Shown in pieces: positions 22,960 to 36,016 of a stretch of DNA of 64,000 bases. A program made the translations under genes and the position numbers. The stretch comes from Sambucus nigra. Taxonomy: Eukaryota > Streptophyta > Magnoliopsida > Dipsacales > Adoxaceae. The notes beneath the pieces were generated by a model that saw nothing but the letters and a program-made list of their open reading frames with translations, was not told the DNA's origin and searched no databases. Position 1 is the stretch's first letter. Every line of letters starts with the position of its first letter. The stretch is from positions 577,884,606-577,948,605 of the forward strand of contig OX422217.1 in assembly GCA_949130495.1 (NCBI GenBank), written 5' to 3'.

Positions 22960-24961
22960 ATACGGCACATATGGTTAAGAAACCCCTGGTGCTAGGCATA
23001 CTCGTCTATCTAGTCCCATTGCAAACGCTCGCGCATGAAGGACAATAGGTTCAATCGCTCAGAAACCTATAAAACATATACACATACTCGAGGCAAACAT
23101 AGTCCCAAGCCGATGGACTATGCACATACCTACGCACTCGTACTACCGCCATCACTATCGTTCTAACAGATAGTCCATACCTAGGTTCCATAATCTAGTG
23201 GTACGACTCAAAATCCCCCGAAGGCACACAAAATATAGTTGTCCACAATGCGCTAACCTCCGTTCGATATCCAGTAGCTAGGTATGTCATACACATAATA
23301 TTCCAAGTATTAAGCATGCACACAACTTATTTAACTTAATAGGCATCCACGTAACCCAATTACCATAATACGTAAGTAATATTAACGTCTTTATTCTCCA
23401 CGATATCCATTTATATATAACCTCCCTAGGACTTACATTCTCTCCTAGGTTTCCATTCAAGTTCAATACCTTGAGTATCATTACACCCTTAATTCCCTAA
23501 AACTTTGTATTTTACATCACCCGTTACTCACTTAGGTTAATACACTCGCTTGGATAAACCTAGGATGGTTTTTAACTCGATCGGACCCTAATAACCCATT
23601 CTTGAATCTCGTTAGAAGTCAAGGAATTCTCGTTTGAACGAAGTTTCCACTTTGAACCAACTCAGCAACTTGTTAGAAGGGTCGTTGGAAATCTCGTTAG
23701 AAGGATCTTTCGAACGAGGTCGTTTAAATGACTTGGGCATGTCTTCGAACAAGATGTCCGAACTGGACCTATTCTTCCCTAAACACATTTTTCTCTAATT
23801 TTCATTCTTCAATCTCATTCCAAACTCAACCCAATCCTAATGTAATTGTTTCTAAACTATTCTACATTACCATAGGACACTACCTAACGCAAATTAGAGG
23901 TTAAATCCTTATGGAATCAAGAGGATCCAGTAAATTACTCAATTTCTTATAAATCTCTTTGATATGAACCCAGAAACTTCTAATTATTCAAAAAAAAAAA
24001 TTGATTTCGTGATTTTAACATTTAGATACCAACATTAACAGTTCTAAGAAGGGAAGTTCTTCTACATGCCAACCTATCTCCAATTCATGGGGTTTCTTTA
24101 CAAATGAGTCAAATTAAACCCTAGTTTTCATTATAATAATTTCATGTCATTTAATCTAAATCAACAGGAATAATATATGCTAAAAGAGGAGCAAGATAAA
24201 CACTTGCCTTGGTATGGATTTATGATTCTCGGACTAAAATGGGTATGTAATTGATCCTCTCGTCGTGATCTACACTTTGGTGTAATTCTTGGTGGAAACC
24301 TCGAGTTCTTAGCTTAGTTCTCCTATAGAGTCATCTTCTTCCTTGGTTCTCTCTCTCTCTATCTCCTTCACGTAGGTTAAAAACTGACAGTAACCTCTAA
24401 ACCACGTTGCTTTTAATTAAAACCAAATTTTCGTCCATTTAATTCCCCAGAAGACTAAAATACCCCTATGGGGCATTATTTTGGGCTAAAATGCCTCGGA
24501 CTCCAAATATAACATCCGAGTAGTGTTTTCTGACTATTTCGACCCTTCCGGACACATAGTTCACTCAAAATAGTCGTTCGAGATATATAAAAATAATTTA
24601 CCTTTTTAACCCCCAAATATATAAGAGTGACGCGACCCATACGCGAGTCCTGAATGATCATATCTTAACTATCGTGTATCTCATCCTTGGCCATTTTATT
24701 ATTTTCGAAACCATCTATTACGTTACTCATTACGTAATGATCGACATAGTTATTATTCAACATGAATTATACATAATTATTTTCGATAACTACTAACTCT
24801 CGTCACGCTAGTAATTATTACCATAAAGTCGGATTAATTATAAAATAACTTTTCTCCCTTTAAATTAATTAATCTCAATTTTCATAATTTCATAAAAATA
24901 AATATGCATAAAAATACGGCGTATTACAGTCTTCTTGCGCATCGTGAGTGCTTTCAAATAG

Positions 24962-26334
24962 TGCATATAGTTCCGTTAGGGAATGCATACTTTGACCAGA
25001 TGAGATATCCATTCCTCTGTCATGATGCAAGGATATTTTAGTGACGCGGGTTCCATTAATCTCTCGATGTCTGTCCTAGAAGGCCCGTTCTATGTTCCTC
25101 ATCTTCACGGTGGTTTTAGTGTGCTCATTTGGATCCATCTTAACGGTCCTAAGAGACGTGACGGTATATGCTGACCTCTTAGTGACTGGGAGCCATGCTT
25201 CGCCTCCAATATGTTTGTTTTTTGTTAATACAGTTCGAAAGTGATTCTGAACTAGTATTTCCCTTTTGTACGAGAGATACGGGAACTTGATTGCAGAGTA
25301 TGCCAGCACCATAGATTTATGTGGGGTTCCCTATTAGTATATATATTGTGAGTGATAAATATATGTACCTATGATTCATCTACTGTGCTTATAAGTAGAT
25401 AAAATTGAGTAATTAATAATAAATAAATTAAGTGGTTGAGAACTTAAGACTGTATTGAGATGTACATAGCTGGCTTAGTAAATTCATAAGAAGAGGCTAT
25501 CATATATAAACTATAGTCATGCGATCACGTGAATTAGGATTGGTAAGGGAAGATTGGGTTAGACTAGTTAACTCGGTTATCTTCATCTAGAGTAATTCAG
25601 TAGTATGTTAGGCGTGCACATTAGTTGAGAGGTGAGAATTCCCAAGTGAGTGTCGAGGCACTAATATCTATGTAATATCAACTGGTAAGCATTTTATACC
25701 CTTACTAAACTATTTTAAAGTTATTTTACACTCGGGATCTGACCCATTTCCTGCCATCTCTTCTTTCTCTTATATATATATATATATATATATATGGATT
25801 ACAGGTGCCAAGCCATAGGAGCATCAGATTTAGATCTTTGGACGTTGATGTTCTGCAACTAGTGTGGGAGTTACATGTCTTTACATTTAGACGAATTCAT
25901 CCTTGTCATCTCAGCTCTTCACTTAGTCATTTTAAATGGGGAATGTGTCGCCCATTTCCAGTTTTTATTTAGTTCAAAGAGACTTGTACTCTTTATTATT
26001 TCAGTATTCAGTTTTATTTAGGATTATTTTAATTATTTCATTGTCCTTCCATTTGGGATATTTTATTTAGATTGATTAATTTAGCCTGTTCATTCCACTT
26101 GGATGATTTGGTATTCAATATTATTATATGTGTTCATGAAAATTGTTTCGTATAGTAAATCATAATAATAATACTTAATCTATAAAATTAAATGTTTTAG
26201 CACTTAGCTTAATTATTTATTAGGTGATTAATAAAGAAAAATTATTTTTTGATAGTGATGCTAAGAATGAACCAACCGGACACTTAAATTTAATTTAATA
26301 AAGGACTGATCACCCGGTATTTAATTAGGTCTCA
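24962..26334 (+). repeat. 5' LTR (left end unclear) of a plus-strand Ty3/gypsy element
   Basis: The right end is firm: CTCA at 26331-26334, then GGGG and the primer-binding site. From about 25070 onward it can be followed against the minus-strand LTR at 21782-24928, for example GAGAGGTGAG, CCCAAGTGAG and the closing ACTGATCACCCGG. The left part (24962 to about 25070) shows no clear match. The outer retrotransposon may have been inserted into this LTR, which would put its missing start in or before 1-645; this is inference. A (TA)n run is at 25771-25794. Confidence 0.65.
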
Positions 26335-26338
26335 GGGG

Positions 26339-26350
26339 TGGTATCAGAGC
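26339..26350 (+). other. Primer-binding site, tRNA-Met type
   Basis: TGGTATCAGAGC, four bases after the LTR end; identical to the site of the chromovirus at 7255. Confidence 0.9.
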
Positions 26351-26521
26351 ATCGGGTTCTAGTGTCTTTAGGATCTGCACGACTTATTATGCTTCCACCT
26401 TAGCGTCTTTTTATATAGAGCCCTATTTTTAGGACTGTTGTATTCTTATTTATGTGATTACATCTTCAGCTATTTGAGATTTAATAATAACTATGGACCG
26501 ATGAATTCCTTATCGTTTCAT

Positions 26522-27780
26522 ATGCCTCCGAGATGAGCCTCGAGGGACATAAACGCCCAACCCGAGCAGCCAGCAGCTCAGGCTCAGGGAACAATGAACG
26601 CATATGAGGTTTTCGCCATAGTTGCTCAGGATGTGAATGCAACTTTAGCAGTGGTGCAGCAGGCCCCACCCTAGGTTCAGTTTGTGGCGCCAGTTCCAGC
26701 TCAGTTTCCCACTGCATGGGAGAGAGTTAGGGATGCCTTTCATAGGGCACATCCCCCAGAGTTCTCGGGCAGTTCTGATATTGTCATCGCGAGCCAATGG
26801 AAGAAAGAATTCCGAAGGCATCTTCCCATGTACGAGTGCACAGATATTCAATGATAGTTACTGGCTTACTTCAAGCTAGTATGGGATGCCTTACAATGGT
26901 GGGAGTCCGCTACCACTTTGGAAGAGAGGTACAGTTTGATGATTCAGAGTTTCTGGGTGCGATTTGACCGCAAATACTTTCCTTTCACTGTACAAACTAA
27001 GATTAGGCAGAGACTGTTGAATCTAAAGAAGGAAGGTATGACTATCACGGAGTATGAGGAGGATTTCATGAGATTGATTACCATAGTTACAGATGAGGTA
27101 CCTACTGAAGAGAAAAAGATTCGGATGTACATGGATGGCTTGATCTGGAGGATTTGCCAGCACCTCTTGGGTAATCTATCACTGGGTACTTATTCTGATG
27201 TACTCAACGCCACCCTATTGTATTACCAAGTCCACCGCTTGCATCATCAGGGGAAAAAATGAGTCGAGGAGTCCATCCAATAGGGTCGTACATGAGGTAG
27301 TAGTGCCAGTGGGGCACCAGCAGCTCAGGGGCAGGTCCGTCAGGGTGAGCAGATTTCCCATCAGGGCGACCCTGCTAACCGATTTCGATCTGGTGACTTT
27401 AGGCAGGGATATGGGGGCTATAGATAGGGTCAGTCCAGTCAATAGGGCCAACAGTGGTATCAGCAGGGCCAGTGGAGGGGTGGTAACAGCTTTCAGGGCT
27501 GAGGATAGCAAGGATAGAGGGGAGCAAATTTCAGGGGCCGATGCTTTGGTTGTGGAAAGAATGGCCATAGACGTCAGGACTTCCCCGAGGGGGATAGGGC
27601 CCCGCAGCAGTAGGGTGCCCGTCAGGAGCTGCAGACACCGATCTTCCCAGTCGACCTCCCAGTACCACCACAGATACCAGCCTTACCAGCAGTCCCAATT
27701 CAGCAGGGACAATTACACTATGGGCGTGTTTATAACGTCCGCTAGGCAACAGCATCGCAGACGCCACCCATAATCGAGGG
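26522..27780 (+). pseudogene. gag: Gypsy gag with zinc knuckle, several stops
   Basis: The frame starts MPPR at 26522 with TGA as codon 5, then continues through TAWERVRDAFHRAHPPEF (about 26707), ALQWWESATTLEERY (about 26890) and the longest open piece (26918-27262) with FDRKYFPF and MTITEYEEDFM. A Gly/Gln-rich region follows, then the knuckle CFGCGKNGHRRQDF at about 27545, whose last Cys appears to be Phe. Adjacent stops TGA and TAG lie at about 26851. All pieces share one frame, so gag decayed mainly by point mutation. Confidence 0.85.
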
Positions 27781-30327
27781 TAAGTTTACTATCCATGGTA
27801 CTATGGGGCACATTTTATTTGATACCGGGGCATCACACTTCTTTATATCCACTGGTTTTGCATGGGCCACGGGGTTATTAGACATAGCAGAGAGTACGAT
27901 GACATATGTAGACTCACCGTTGGGTAATGGGTCATTGATTTTCTTTATATGTCGGGGATTAGGTACAGATATTGGGAGCTAATTTTACCTACAGACATGT
28001 TAGTCTTAGATATACACGAGCATGATGCCATTATTGGCATGGATTGGCTTGGTGTTTATAAAGCCACGATAGACTATTTCAGCAGGAGTATTATTTTTTA
28101 TATTCTGGGCCAAGAGATTTTTCTGGTGGCGATGCCTCGTTCTGAAGGATGATCGTCCACCCATTTATATTATATAAAGGAGGAGACCTCTAAGGAGATA
28201 GTGATTTCCATTGATTCGATTCCTGAAGTTCTTGAGTTTTTTTATGTGTTCTAGGAGATACCAGGGTTACCTCCTAGCTAAGAGATAGATTTTGTTATAG
28301 ATTTGATTTTGGGCACTCGGTCGATAGCTCGTGCACCGTACCGTATGGCTCCGAATGAGATGAGAGTGTTACGGGATCAGATTGAGCATCTGTTTGGACA
28401 GGGCTTCATCCATAGGAGTACCTTGCCTTGGGGTTCTCCCGTATTGTTTGTTAAGAAAATAGATGGGTCATTTAGATTGTGTGTAGACTACCGAGAGTAG
28501 AATGAAATCACGATATGGAATAAGTATTCGTTGCCCCGAATTGATGACTTGTTTGACCAATTGAGAGGAGCTTCCTTTTTCTCAAAGATAGACTTGAGAT
28601 CGGGATATCATTAGTTATGGATTAGGGAGAAGCATGTGTCGAAGACTACTTTCTTGACACGATATGGATCCTACGAGTTTTGAGTTATGCCATTTGGGTT
28701 AACCAATGCACCCATCGTGTTCATGGACTTAATGAATAAGGTGTTGAGAGAGTTCCTAGATCAGTTTGTCATTGTCTTCTTAGATGACATTCTGATATAT
28801 TCCCAGACTGAGGAGGAGCATGTCGAGCATTTGATACGGGTTCTTCAGACTCTACGAGAGCATCAGTTATATGCAAAGTATGAGAAGTGCGGATTTTGGC
28901 TCCGCAAGGTCCAGTTCTTGGGGCACATTATTTCAGCCAGGGGAATATCCATCGATCCGGGAAAGGTATTCACAGTAAGGGAGTGGGGGTAGCCCACGAC
29001 ACCATCAGAGATCAGTAGTTTCTTAGGATTGGCAGGGTACTATAGGCAGTTTATTCGAGGATTCTCAAAAATTGAGGGTCCATTGATAAATCTGACTCAC
29101 AAGAGTGTACCGTACGTATGGGATTACGCTTATCAGTTAGATTTCGATGAGCTAAAGGATAAGTTGACTTTGGTGCCAGTTCTTGCTTTACCCGAGCAAG
29201 GAGTGGAGTTACTGGTGTATACTAATGCTTCCCTGCAGAGACTTGGTGGAGTACTTTAGCAGGAGGAGCAGGCTATATCTTATGCTACCTGAAAGCTCAA
29301 GCCTCATGAGAAGAATTACCCCACCCACGACTTCGAGATAGTAGTGGTCGTGTTTGCCTTGAGGATTTGGAGACACTGCTTATTGGGGAAGAAGTTTCGC
29401 CTATTCACAGACCATAAGTCACTACAATACTTGTTCACTCAGCGGGAGTTGAACATGCGTCAACGCAGGTAGATGGAGTTTATGAAAGATTACTAGTTCG
29501 AGATACAGTACCACCCGGGAAAGGTTAACGTAGTTGCTAATGCATTGAGTCGTAGGCCAGTGAGTGAGGTCGCGGAAGTGTATAAGGCGAAATGGAAAAA
29601 GTTAGGACATCAGGAGGCAGTGGCCAGATCCTTTATGTTCATCATGATAGTCACACCAAAGATTGTTACGAGGGTGATCTAGGCCCAAGCAGATGATTCA
29701 TTTTTCCAGGGTCGGATTATATGGCTTCTAACCGAGGGCGCAGAGTCCTACTCAGTGAGTTCAGATGGGGGATTGCGATTTAATGGTAGATTAGTGGTCC
29801 CGGAGGGGGAGGACTTACGTCATGCAGTGATAACAGAGTCGTATGGGTCTCGATTTTTATTACATCCCGGAGGGGATAAGATGTACCAGGATACGAGATA
29901 ATAGTACTGGTGGAGTGGGATGAAGAAGGACATAGCGGAGTTCGTGTCCAAGTGTGCCACTTGTCAGTTGGTAAAGGTGGGTCATTAGAATCCATCGAGG
30001 TTACTTCAGTCGCAAGAAATCCCTATGTGGAAATGGGACTGCATTTCCATAGATTTCATCACTAGGTTTCCTACATCACAATGGGGTCATGATTCTATAT
30101 GGTTAGTGGTGGATCGATTAACCAAGATAGTTCATTTCCTACCGGTGTGGATAGACTACACTACAGAACAGGATGCCCAGTTATTCACTACTGAGATCGT
30201 GAGGTTACATGGGGTGCCCCGGGATATTGTGTCCGACAAAGATAAAAATTTTGTGTCACGCTTTTGGGAGAGATTTCAGGAGGCTATGGGTACCGAGTTT
30301 CGATTGAGTACGCCTTATCACCTGTAG
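27781..30327 (+). pseudogene. pol: Gypsy protease, RT, RNase H and integrase core, with stops
   Basis: Protease DTGASHFF lies near 27820. A frameshift precedes 27949; from there one frame carries [22 protein letters not shown] (28340), [10 protein letters not shown] (28684) and the catalytic FLDDILIY (28780). It goes on with [22 protein letters not shown] and the RNase H tail VVANALSRR (29530), which again has Asn for the usual Asp. Integrase shows CATCQLVK, ISIDFITRFP and VSDKDKNF. Open stretches (28303-28500, 28687-28992, 29029-29259, 30025-30327) are separated by single stops, mostly TAG. Confidence 0.88.
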
Positions 30328-31107
30328 ACATATGGGAAGACTGAGCGTACTAATAAGATGATGGAGGATATATTACGCATGTGTGTCCTTGATTTTGGAG
30401 GGGGTTAGGAACAGTACCTCCCACTGGTGGAGTTCGCTTATAATAACTCCTACCAGTTTTGGATTGGCATGGCCCATTCAAGGCGTTATACGGAAGACCT
30501 TATCACGCTCCCACTTGTTGGATAGAGGTGGGAGACAATAACTTAATCAGGCTAGAGGTGATTCAGGACACGTCGACCAGGATTGAGTTAATCAGGAGTC
30601 GTATTCGAGTAGCCCAGGACAGGCAGAAAAGCTACGCCGATGCAAAGCGGTTCTTCAGGGAGTTTAGCGTGGGGAACCAAGTATTACTGTGAGTGTCTCC
30701 TATAAAAGGAGTGACGAGGTACGTAGGACCATTCCCTATTATCGATAGGATAGTACCGGTGGCATACAGACTTGGGCTGCCGGAGCACTTGCACCGTATT
30801 TATGATATGTTCCACATTTCGTCGTCCAGGTGGTATCTTCGGGATGATTTGGCCCACACTCACATTGCGATAGAGGAGATTTACTTGCATCCTGAGAGTT
30901 CTTATGAGGAGAGACCAGTGGCTATCCTAGACCATAGTGAGAAGAAATTGAGGTCGTAGGTAGTTCCACTTGTACAGGTTTAGTGGGAACACCATAATGT
31001 TGAGGAGTCCACTTGGGAGCACGAGGCTGATATGCGTGAAAAGTATCCAGAATTGTTTTTACCAGGTATGCCTTATTTTTCAAATTTCAGGAACAAATTC
31101 CGTTATT
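30328..31107 (+). pseudogene. pol: Gypsy integrase C-terminus and chromodomain-like tail
   Basis: Stops follow 30327 (YHL then TAG). A one-base loss near 30470 shifts the frame, after which ALYGRPYHAPTCWIEVG, YVGPFPIIDRIVPVAYRL and MFHISSSRWYL are read. The tail has ERPVAILDHSEKKLRS, TAG at 30957, then VEESTWEHEADMREKYPELF. A final TAA lies near 31105, just upstream of a purine-rich AAGGGGTAAG that serves as polypurine tract. Confidence 0.85.
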
Positions 31108-31119
31108 AAGGGGTAAGTA

Positions 31120-31998
31120 TGTAACACCCCATATTTTTATGGCCTTTAATAATGGGATTAATTAAATCAAATTGAGATAAATAAATTTAATATTAATCCG
31201 AATTTTAAATTGAATATTTACTAGCGAGACGAGAGTTAGTAATTATTGATAAGAATTGTGTTGAATATTAATTATTGATTAAATTAATATATTATACTGA
31301 ATTTATTAAAATTATCATGAGTGAATAACACGACAGTTATAGAAATTAAGTCGGGATGCGCATGTCAGTCGTGTTTGGACTAATTTAAGGAAATAAAAAG
31401 TAAATTAAATCTAAGTCACTCGTGTGGTCATTTTAAGTGTGCCAACGTGTCTGGAAGGGTCGAGATAGTCAGAAAAGTATACCCGGAGGTTTAGTTTGGA
31501 TCTCAGGAAGTTTTTAGGCCTAACAAGCAACCAGGGAGGGCATTTTGGTAATTTCCAATTTGAGGCCTTAAGTAATGACGAAAATTATAAGGCTATGTTT
31601 TTTGTTAGATTTTGTCTTCTAGGGTTAGAACAAACACAATTCACAGAGGCCATTTGAGGAGAGAGGTCAGGAGCTTTCCTAAGGATAAAATCACCCTAGC
31701 TACACCGCTCTCACCACAAACACCACCGGAGTGCAGATCGGAGGAAGAGGAACTCAGCCACACCATCAAATCCCAAAAATTCAGACCTTCATTCTTGAGG
31801 CTAGTATCTATCTTGTTGTTCTTGAGTTGATATTTCATCCATGTTAGAGTAGGAATTATAATTAGGAGTTCTCATGAAGATTAAATGTATTTGGAAGACT
31901 AGAATTCACATAATTGGATAGAATTATGTTAGCCTGATGTCCCTATCACATGTAAAACATTTACCTCGAATTTTATTGATGATTAGAAGAGGTAATCT
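31120..31998 (+). repeat. 3' LTR of the decayed gypsy element, interrupted
   Basis: Starts TGTAACACCCC. It is alignable with the start of the minus-strand LTR at 24928, including CTAGCG(A/T)GACGAGAGTTAG and GGAAGGGTCGA. It holds no long ORF and is cut by a CACTA terminus at 31999. Its remaining part was not found downstream in this window. Confidence 0.85.
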
Positions 31999-32345
31999 CA
32001 CTATACCAAAAATAGGAATCTGGCACACCGTGCCAGAATCAGGGGTGCCAGATTTTCTGGCACGGTTTTAAACCATGCCAGATTGGTCAATCTGGCAAGC
32101 TTTTGGCACACTTTTAAACCGTGCCAGATTTTAATCTGACACGCTTTGGGCACGCTTTTAAACCATGCTAGATATTGATTGTGGCACGCTTTTGGCACAG
32201 CTTAAAACCGTGCCAGATTTTTCATTTTCTGGCATGCTTTTGGCACAGTTATAAAACGTGCCATATTATTTTATAAGCGTACTCAAATTTTAAAATTTGG
32301 CACTATTTTGGCACGATTTTAAACCGTGCCATATTTTTCAATTAA
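31999..32345 (+). mobile_element. CACTA transposon terminus with palindromic subterminal repeats
   Basis: CACTATACCAAAAATAGG is a typical CACTA end, preceded by TCT (31996-31998) as possible target copy. At least six subterminal repeats of the form TGGCACG..TTTTAAACCGTGCCA lie at about 45-bp spacing to 32340, most of them imperfect palindromes. In this superfamily such repeats bind the TnpA-type protein. No transposase ORF and no second terminus (TAGTG plus TCT) were found, so the right border is unknown and the element may include the array that follows. Confidence 0.8.
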
Positions 32346-32879
32346 TAAAAAAAATATTTGGAAAAAAATCAGCAAATTCCAATTATGGTAGGCACAATAT
32401 TTATTATTTGCAAAAGAAATTCTAGAAAATTCACAAATTACGAATATCGCACGTTGTTGATAAACTAATGTACATATAAACTTCAAAATATTACATGTGT
32501 TAATAGTTCCCATATCAAAAAAAATTCGCAGAGTTTCCACTATTTTCTGAGAATTCCAAAACCTGCTAATACAAAGCCCGCACGGTCATAAAAGTTGACA
32601 ATAAAACTACTAAAGCCCGCACGGCCATAAAAGTAAATAGTAAAACTATTAAAGCGTAACTGACCATAACACCAAACGGAGTCCTGAATATTAAGGACAC
32701 TAAATAAATAATCCCCATGTTGTAAACCACCGACTTCTTTGCGTGTTCCACGTGGATAAAAGATAGTGATTGAATGTTAACTTGCAAAAAAATAGGACAT
32801 GAAAAAAGATATGACATTAGTAACCAAGTAATTTTTTTTAAAAAAGGATATTCAAGATGAAAAATTACATATACGAGTT
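32346..32879. other. AT-rich spacer between the CACTA repeats and the 168-bp array
   Basis: No gene recognised. A short direct repeat (AAAGCCCGCACGG followed by CATAAAAGT) occurs near 32574 and 32612. Confidence 0.5.
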
Positions 32880-34223
32880 ACAATTATTATTATATTCTCG
32901 AACTGGAAGTTTCGTGACTACGTGGCCAGTTCATACGATTTACATTAGTCTCATACGAGGTGTTAGTGCCTCTTACGGAGCCGTTTGGAGACTAGATTGG
33001 GTTTTCACCCTGTAATAGCTTATTTTTAAGTTTAATCTAGATATTTTTAAATTATATTCATATTCTCAAACCAGGAGACCCGTGACTATTCATTTATTTC
33101 GTACGAGTTGCTTGGGTCCAGTGCGAAGGGTTCATGCATCTTACGGGGTCGTTTGGGCACTGGTTTGGGTTTTCATCCTATAACATCTTATTTTTAAGCC
33201 TAATCTCGATAGTTTCAAATTATCATCATATTCTCAAATCAGGAGAACCCTGACTACGCGATCTGATCCTATGAGTTATATTGGTCTCGTGCGAGGTGTT
33301 AGTGCCTCTTACAGGGTTGTTTAGGAGATGGTTTGGGTTTTCACCCTTTAACGGATTGTTTTAAGTTTAATCTATATATTTTTAAATTATCATCATATTC
33401 TCAAATCGGTAGACCCGTGACTACATGGGCACTTCCTATAAGTTACATTGGTCCCGTACGAGGTGTTCATGCATCTTACAGGGTCATTTAGATGGTAGTT
33501 TGGATTTTCACCCTTTAACGGCTTATTTTTAAGCGTAAGCTAGATATTTTAAATGATCATCATATTCTCAAACTGGGAAACTCGTGACTACATGATCAGT
33601 TCCTACGAGTTACGTTGGCCCCGTGTGATGTGTTCATGCCTTTTACGGGGCTGTTTGGAGGTTGATATGGGTTTTCAACCTTTAACGGTTTGTTTCTAAG
33701 CCTAAGCTAGGAACATTCAGATTATTGTCATATTCTCAAACCTAGAGACCCGTGACTACGCTGTCAGTTCCTACAACATACATTGATCCCGTACGAGGTG
33801 TTAGTGCCTCTTACGGGCCGGTTTGGGGGCTGGTTTGTGTTTTCACCCTTTAATGGCTTATTGTTAAGCCTAATATAGATATTTTCAAATTATCATCATA
33901 TTCTTAAATCGGGAGATTCATGACTACGGGATCAGTTCCTACGAGGTACATTAGTTCCACGTGAGGTGTTCATGCCTTTTACAGGGCCGTTTGGAGGCTG
34001 ATTTGGGTTTTTCACCCTTTAATGGCTTGTTTTTAAGCCTAAGCTAAAAACATTCAAATTATCATTATATTCTCAAATCGATAGAACCGTGACTACAAGG
34101 TTACTTCTTACGAGTTACATTTGTCGCGTACGAGGTGTTACTGCCTCTTATGGGGCTGCTTTGGGTTTTCACCCTTTAATGGCTTATTTTTAAGCCTAAT
34201 CTAGATATTTTCAAATTATCGTC
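32880..34223 (+). repeat. 168-bp tandem array, left block (about 8 units)
   Basis: Unit starts, taken at TATTCTCAAA, lie at 32892, 33061, 33229, 33396, 33563, 33731, 33899 and 34068, giving 167-169 bp per unit. Each unit contains CCGTGACTACG, CCTCTTACGGGGCCGTTTGG, GGGTTTTCACCCTTTAA and a small hairpin GGCTTATTTTTAAGCC. Neighbouring units alternate between a GTACGAGGTGTTAGTGCC form and a GTGTGAGGTGTTCATGCC form. No coding content. Confidence 0.93.
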
Positions 34224-36003
<1,780 letters not shown>

Positions 36004-36016
36004 AATCTCCCCCTAT
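36004..36016 (-). other. Polypurine tract, copia type
   Basis: On the minus strand ATAGGGGGAGATTTG directly precedes the LTR start TGTAAGG. This is a typical Ty1/copia SIRE-like tract. Confidence 0.85.

Larger units (their letters stand above)
20830..24928 (-). mobile_element. Deleted Ty3/gypsy element, minus strand
   Basis: Bounded by TG and CA with GTCTT duplicated on both sides. Read on the minus strand it has a full 5' LTR (24928 to 21782), the primer-binding region TGGTATCAG at about 21772-21780, a gag fragment, then only the last 50 bases or so of the 3' LTR (20830-20878). The rest of gag, all of pol and most of the 3' LTR are gone through one internal deletion. The 3' end of the LTR stub matches that of the 5' LTR, which identifies it. 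The LTR family is the same as in the elements at 25070-31998 and 62045-64000. Confidence 0.88.
21782..24928 (-). repeat. Gypsy 5' LTR, minus strand (3.15 kb including a SINE)
   Basis: On the minus strand starts TGTAATACGCC and ends GGGGTGTCACA. It holds a palindrome-rich block at 23580-23760, a TATA-like TATATATAAATGG at 23405-23417, a (TA)n run at 22924-22957 and a SINE. Homologous positions are recognisable in the LTR at 62045-64000, for example the GGTGTCC-rich stretch near 22480 and 62490. Confidence 0.85.
651..24956 (+). mobile_element. Gag-only Ty1/copia-like LTR retrotransposon, outermost of a nest
   Basis: Both LTRs start TGAAGGTAC and end GTGCTTTCA. AATAG flanks the element at 646-650 and 24957-24961. 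Without later insertions each LTR is about 2.9 kb, the internal part is about 3.3 kb and the whole is about 9.1 kb. The internal part (14654-17930) encodes only a copia-type gag with zinc-knuckle-like motifs and a long coiled coil. No protease, integrase, reverse transcriptase or RNase H was found, so it looks non-autonomous (a large retrotransposon derivative) and would need enzymes from a relative, probably of the SIRE group. The LTRs differ at many positions and carry several insertions, so it is the oldest layer of the stack from 651 to 24956. Confidence 0.9.
17931..24956 (+). repeat. 3' LTR of the outer element, split by one insertion
   Basis: LTR segments are 17931-20829 and 24934-24956 (about 2922 bp). 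It lacks both hAT elements and the chromovirus present in the 5' LTR, which proves those came later. A GT run followed by TA lies at 18471-18500. TATA-like TATAAATT is at 19250-19257. The insertion point near its 3' end is marked by GTCTT at 20825-20829 and 24929-24933. Confidence 0.9.
26335..31119 (+). mobile_element. Internal region of a decayed Ty3/gypsy chromovirus
   Basis: Gag, protease, RT, RNase H, integrase and a chromodomain-like tail are in order, with at least 20 stops and at least two frameshifts. It lies between a 5' LTR ending at 26334 and a 3' LTR starting at 31120. Stops are mostly TAG at usual CAG (Gln) or TGG (Trp) positions. It is much older or more heavily mutated than the element at 4897-14442, although about equally complete in domains. 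Confidence 0.9.

Noticed and set aside
25076..25312. 78-codon minus-strand ORF with GEAWLPVTKRSAYTV, faintly like the N terminus of a plant amino-acid transporter
   Set aside because: Too short, no membrane segment or continuing exon, and it overlaps sequence that aligns with the gypsy LTR.
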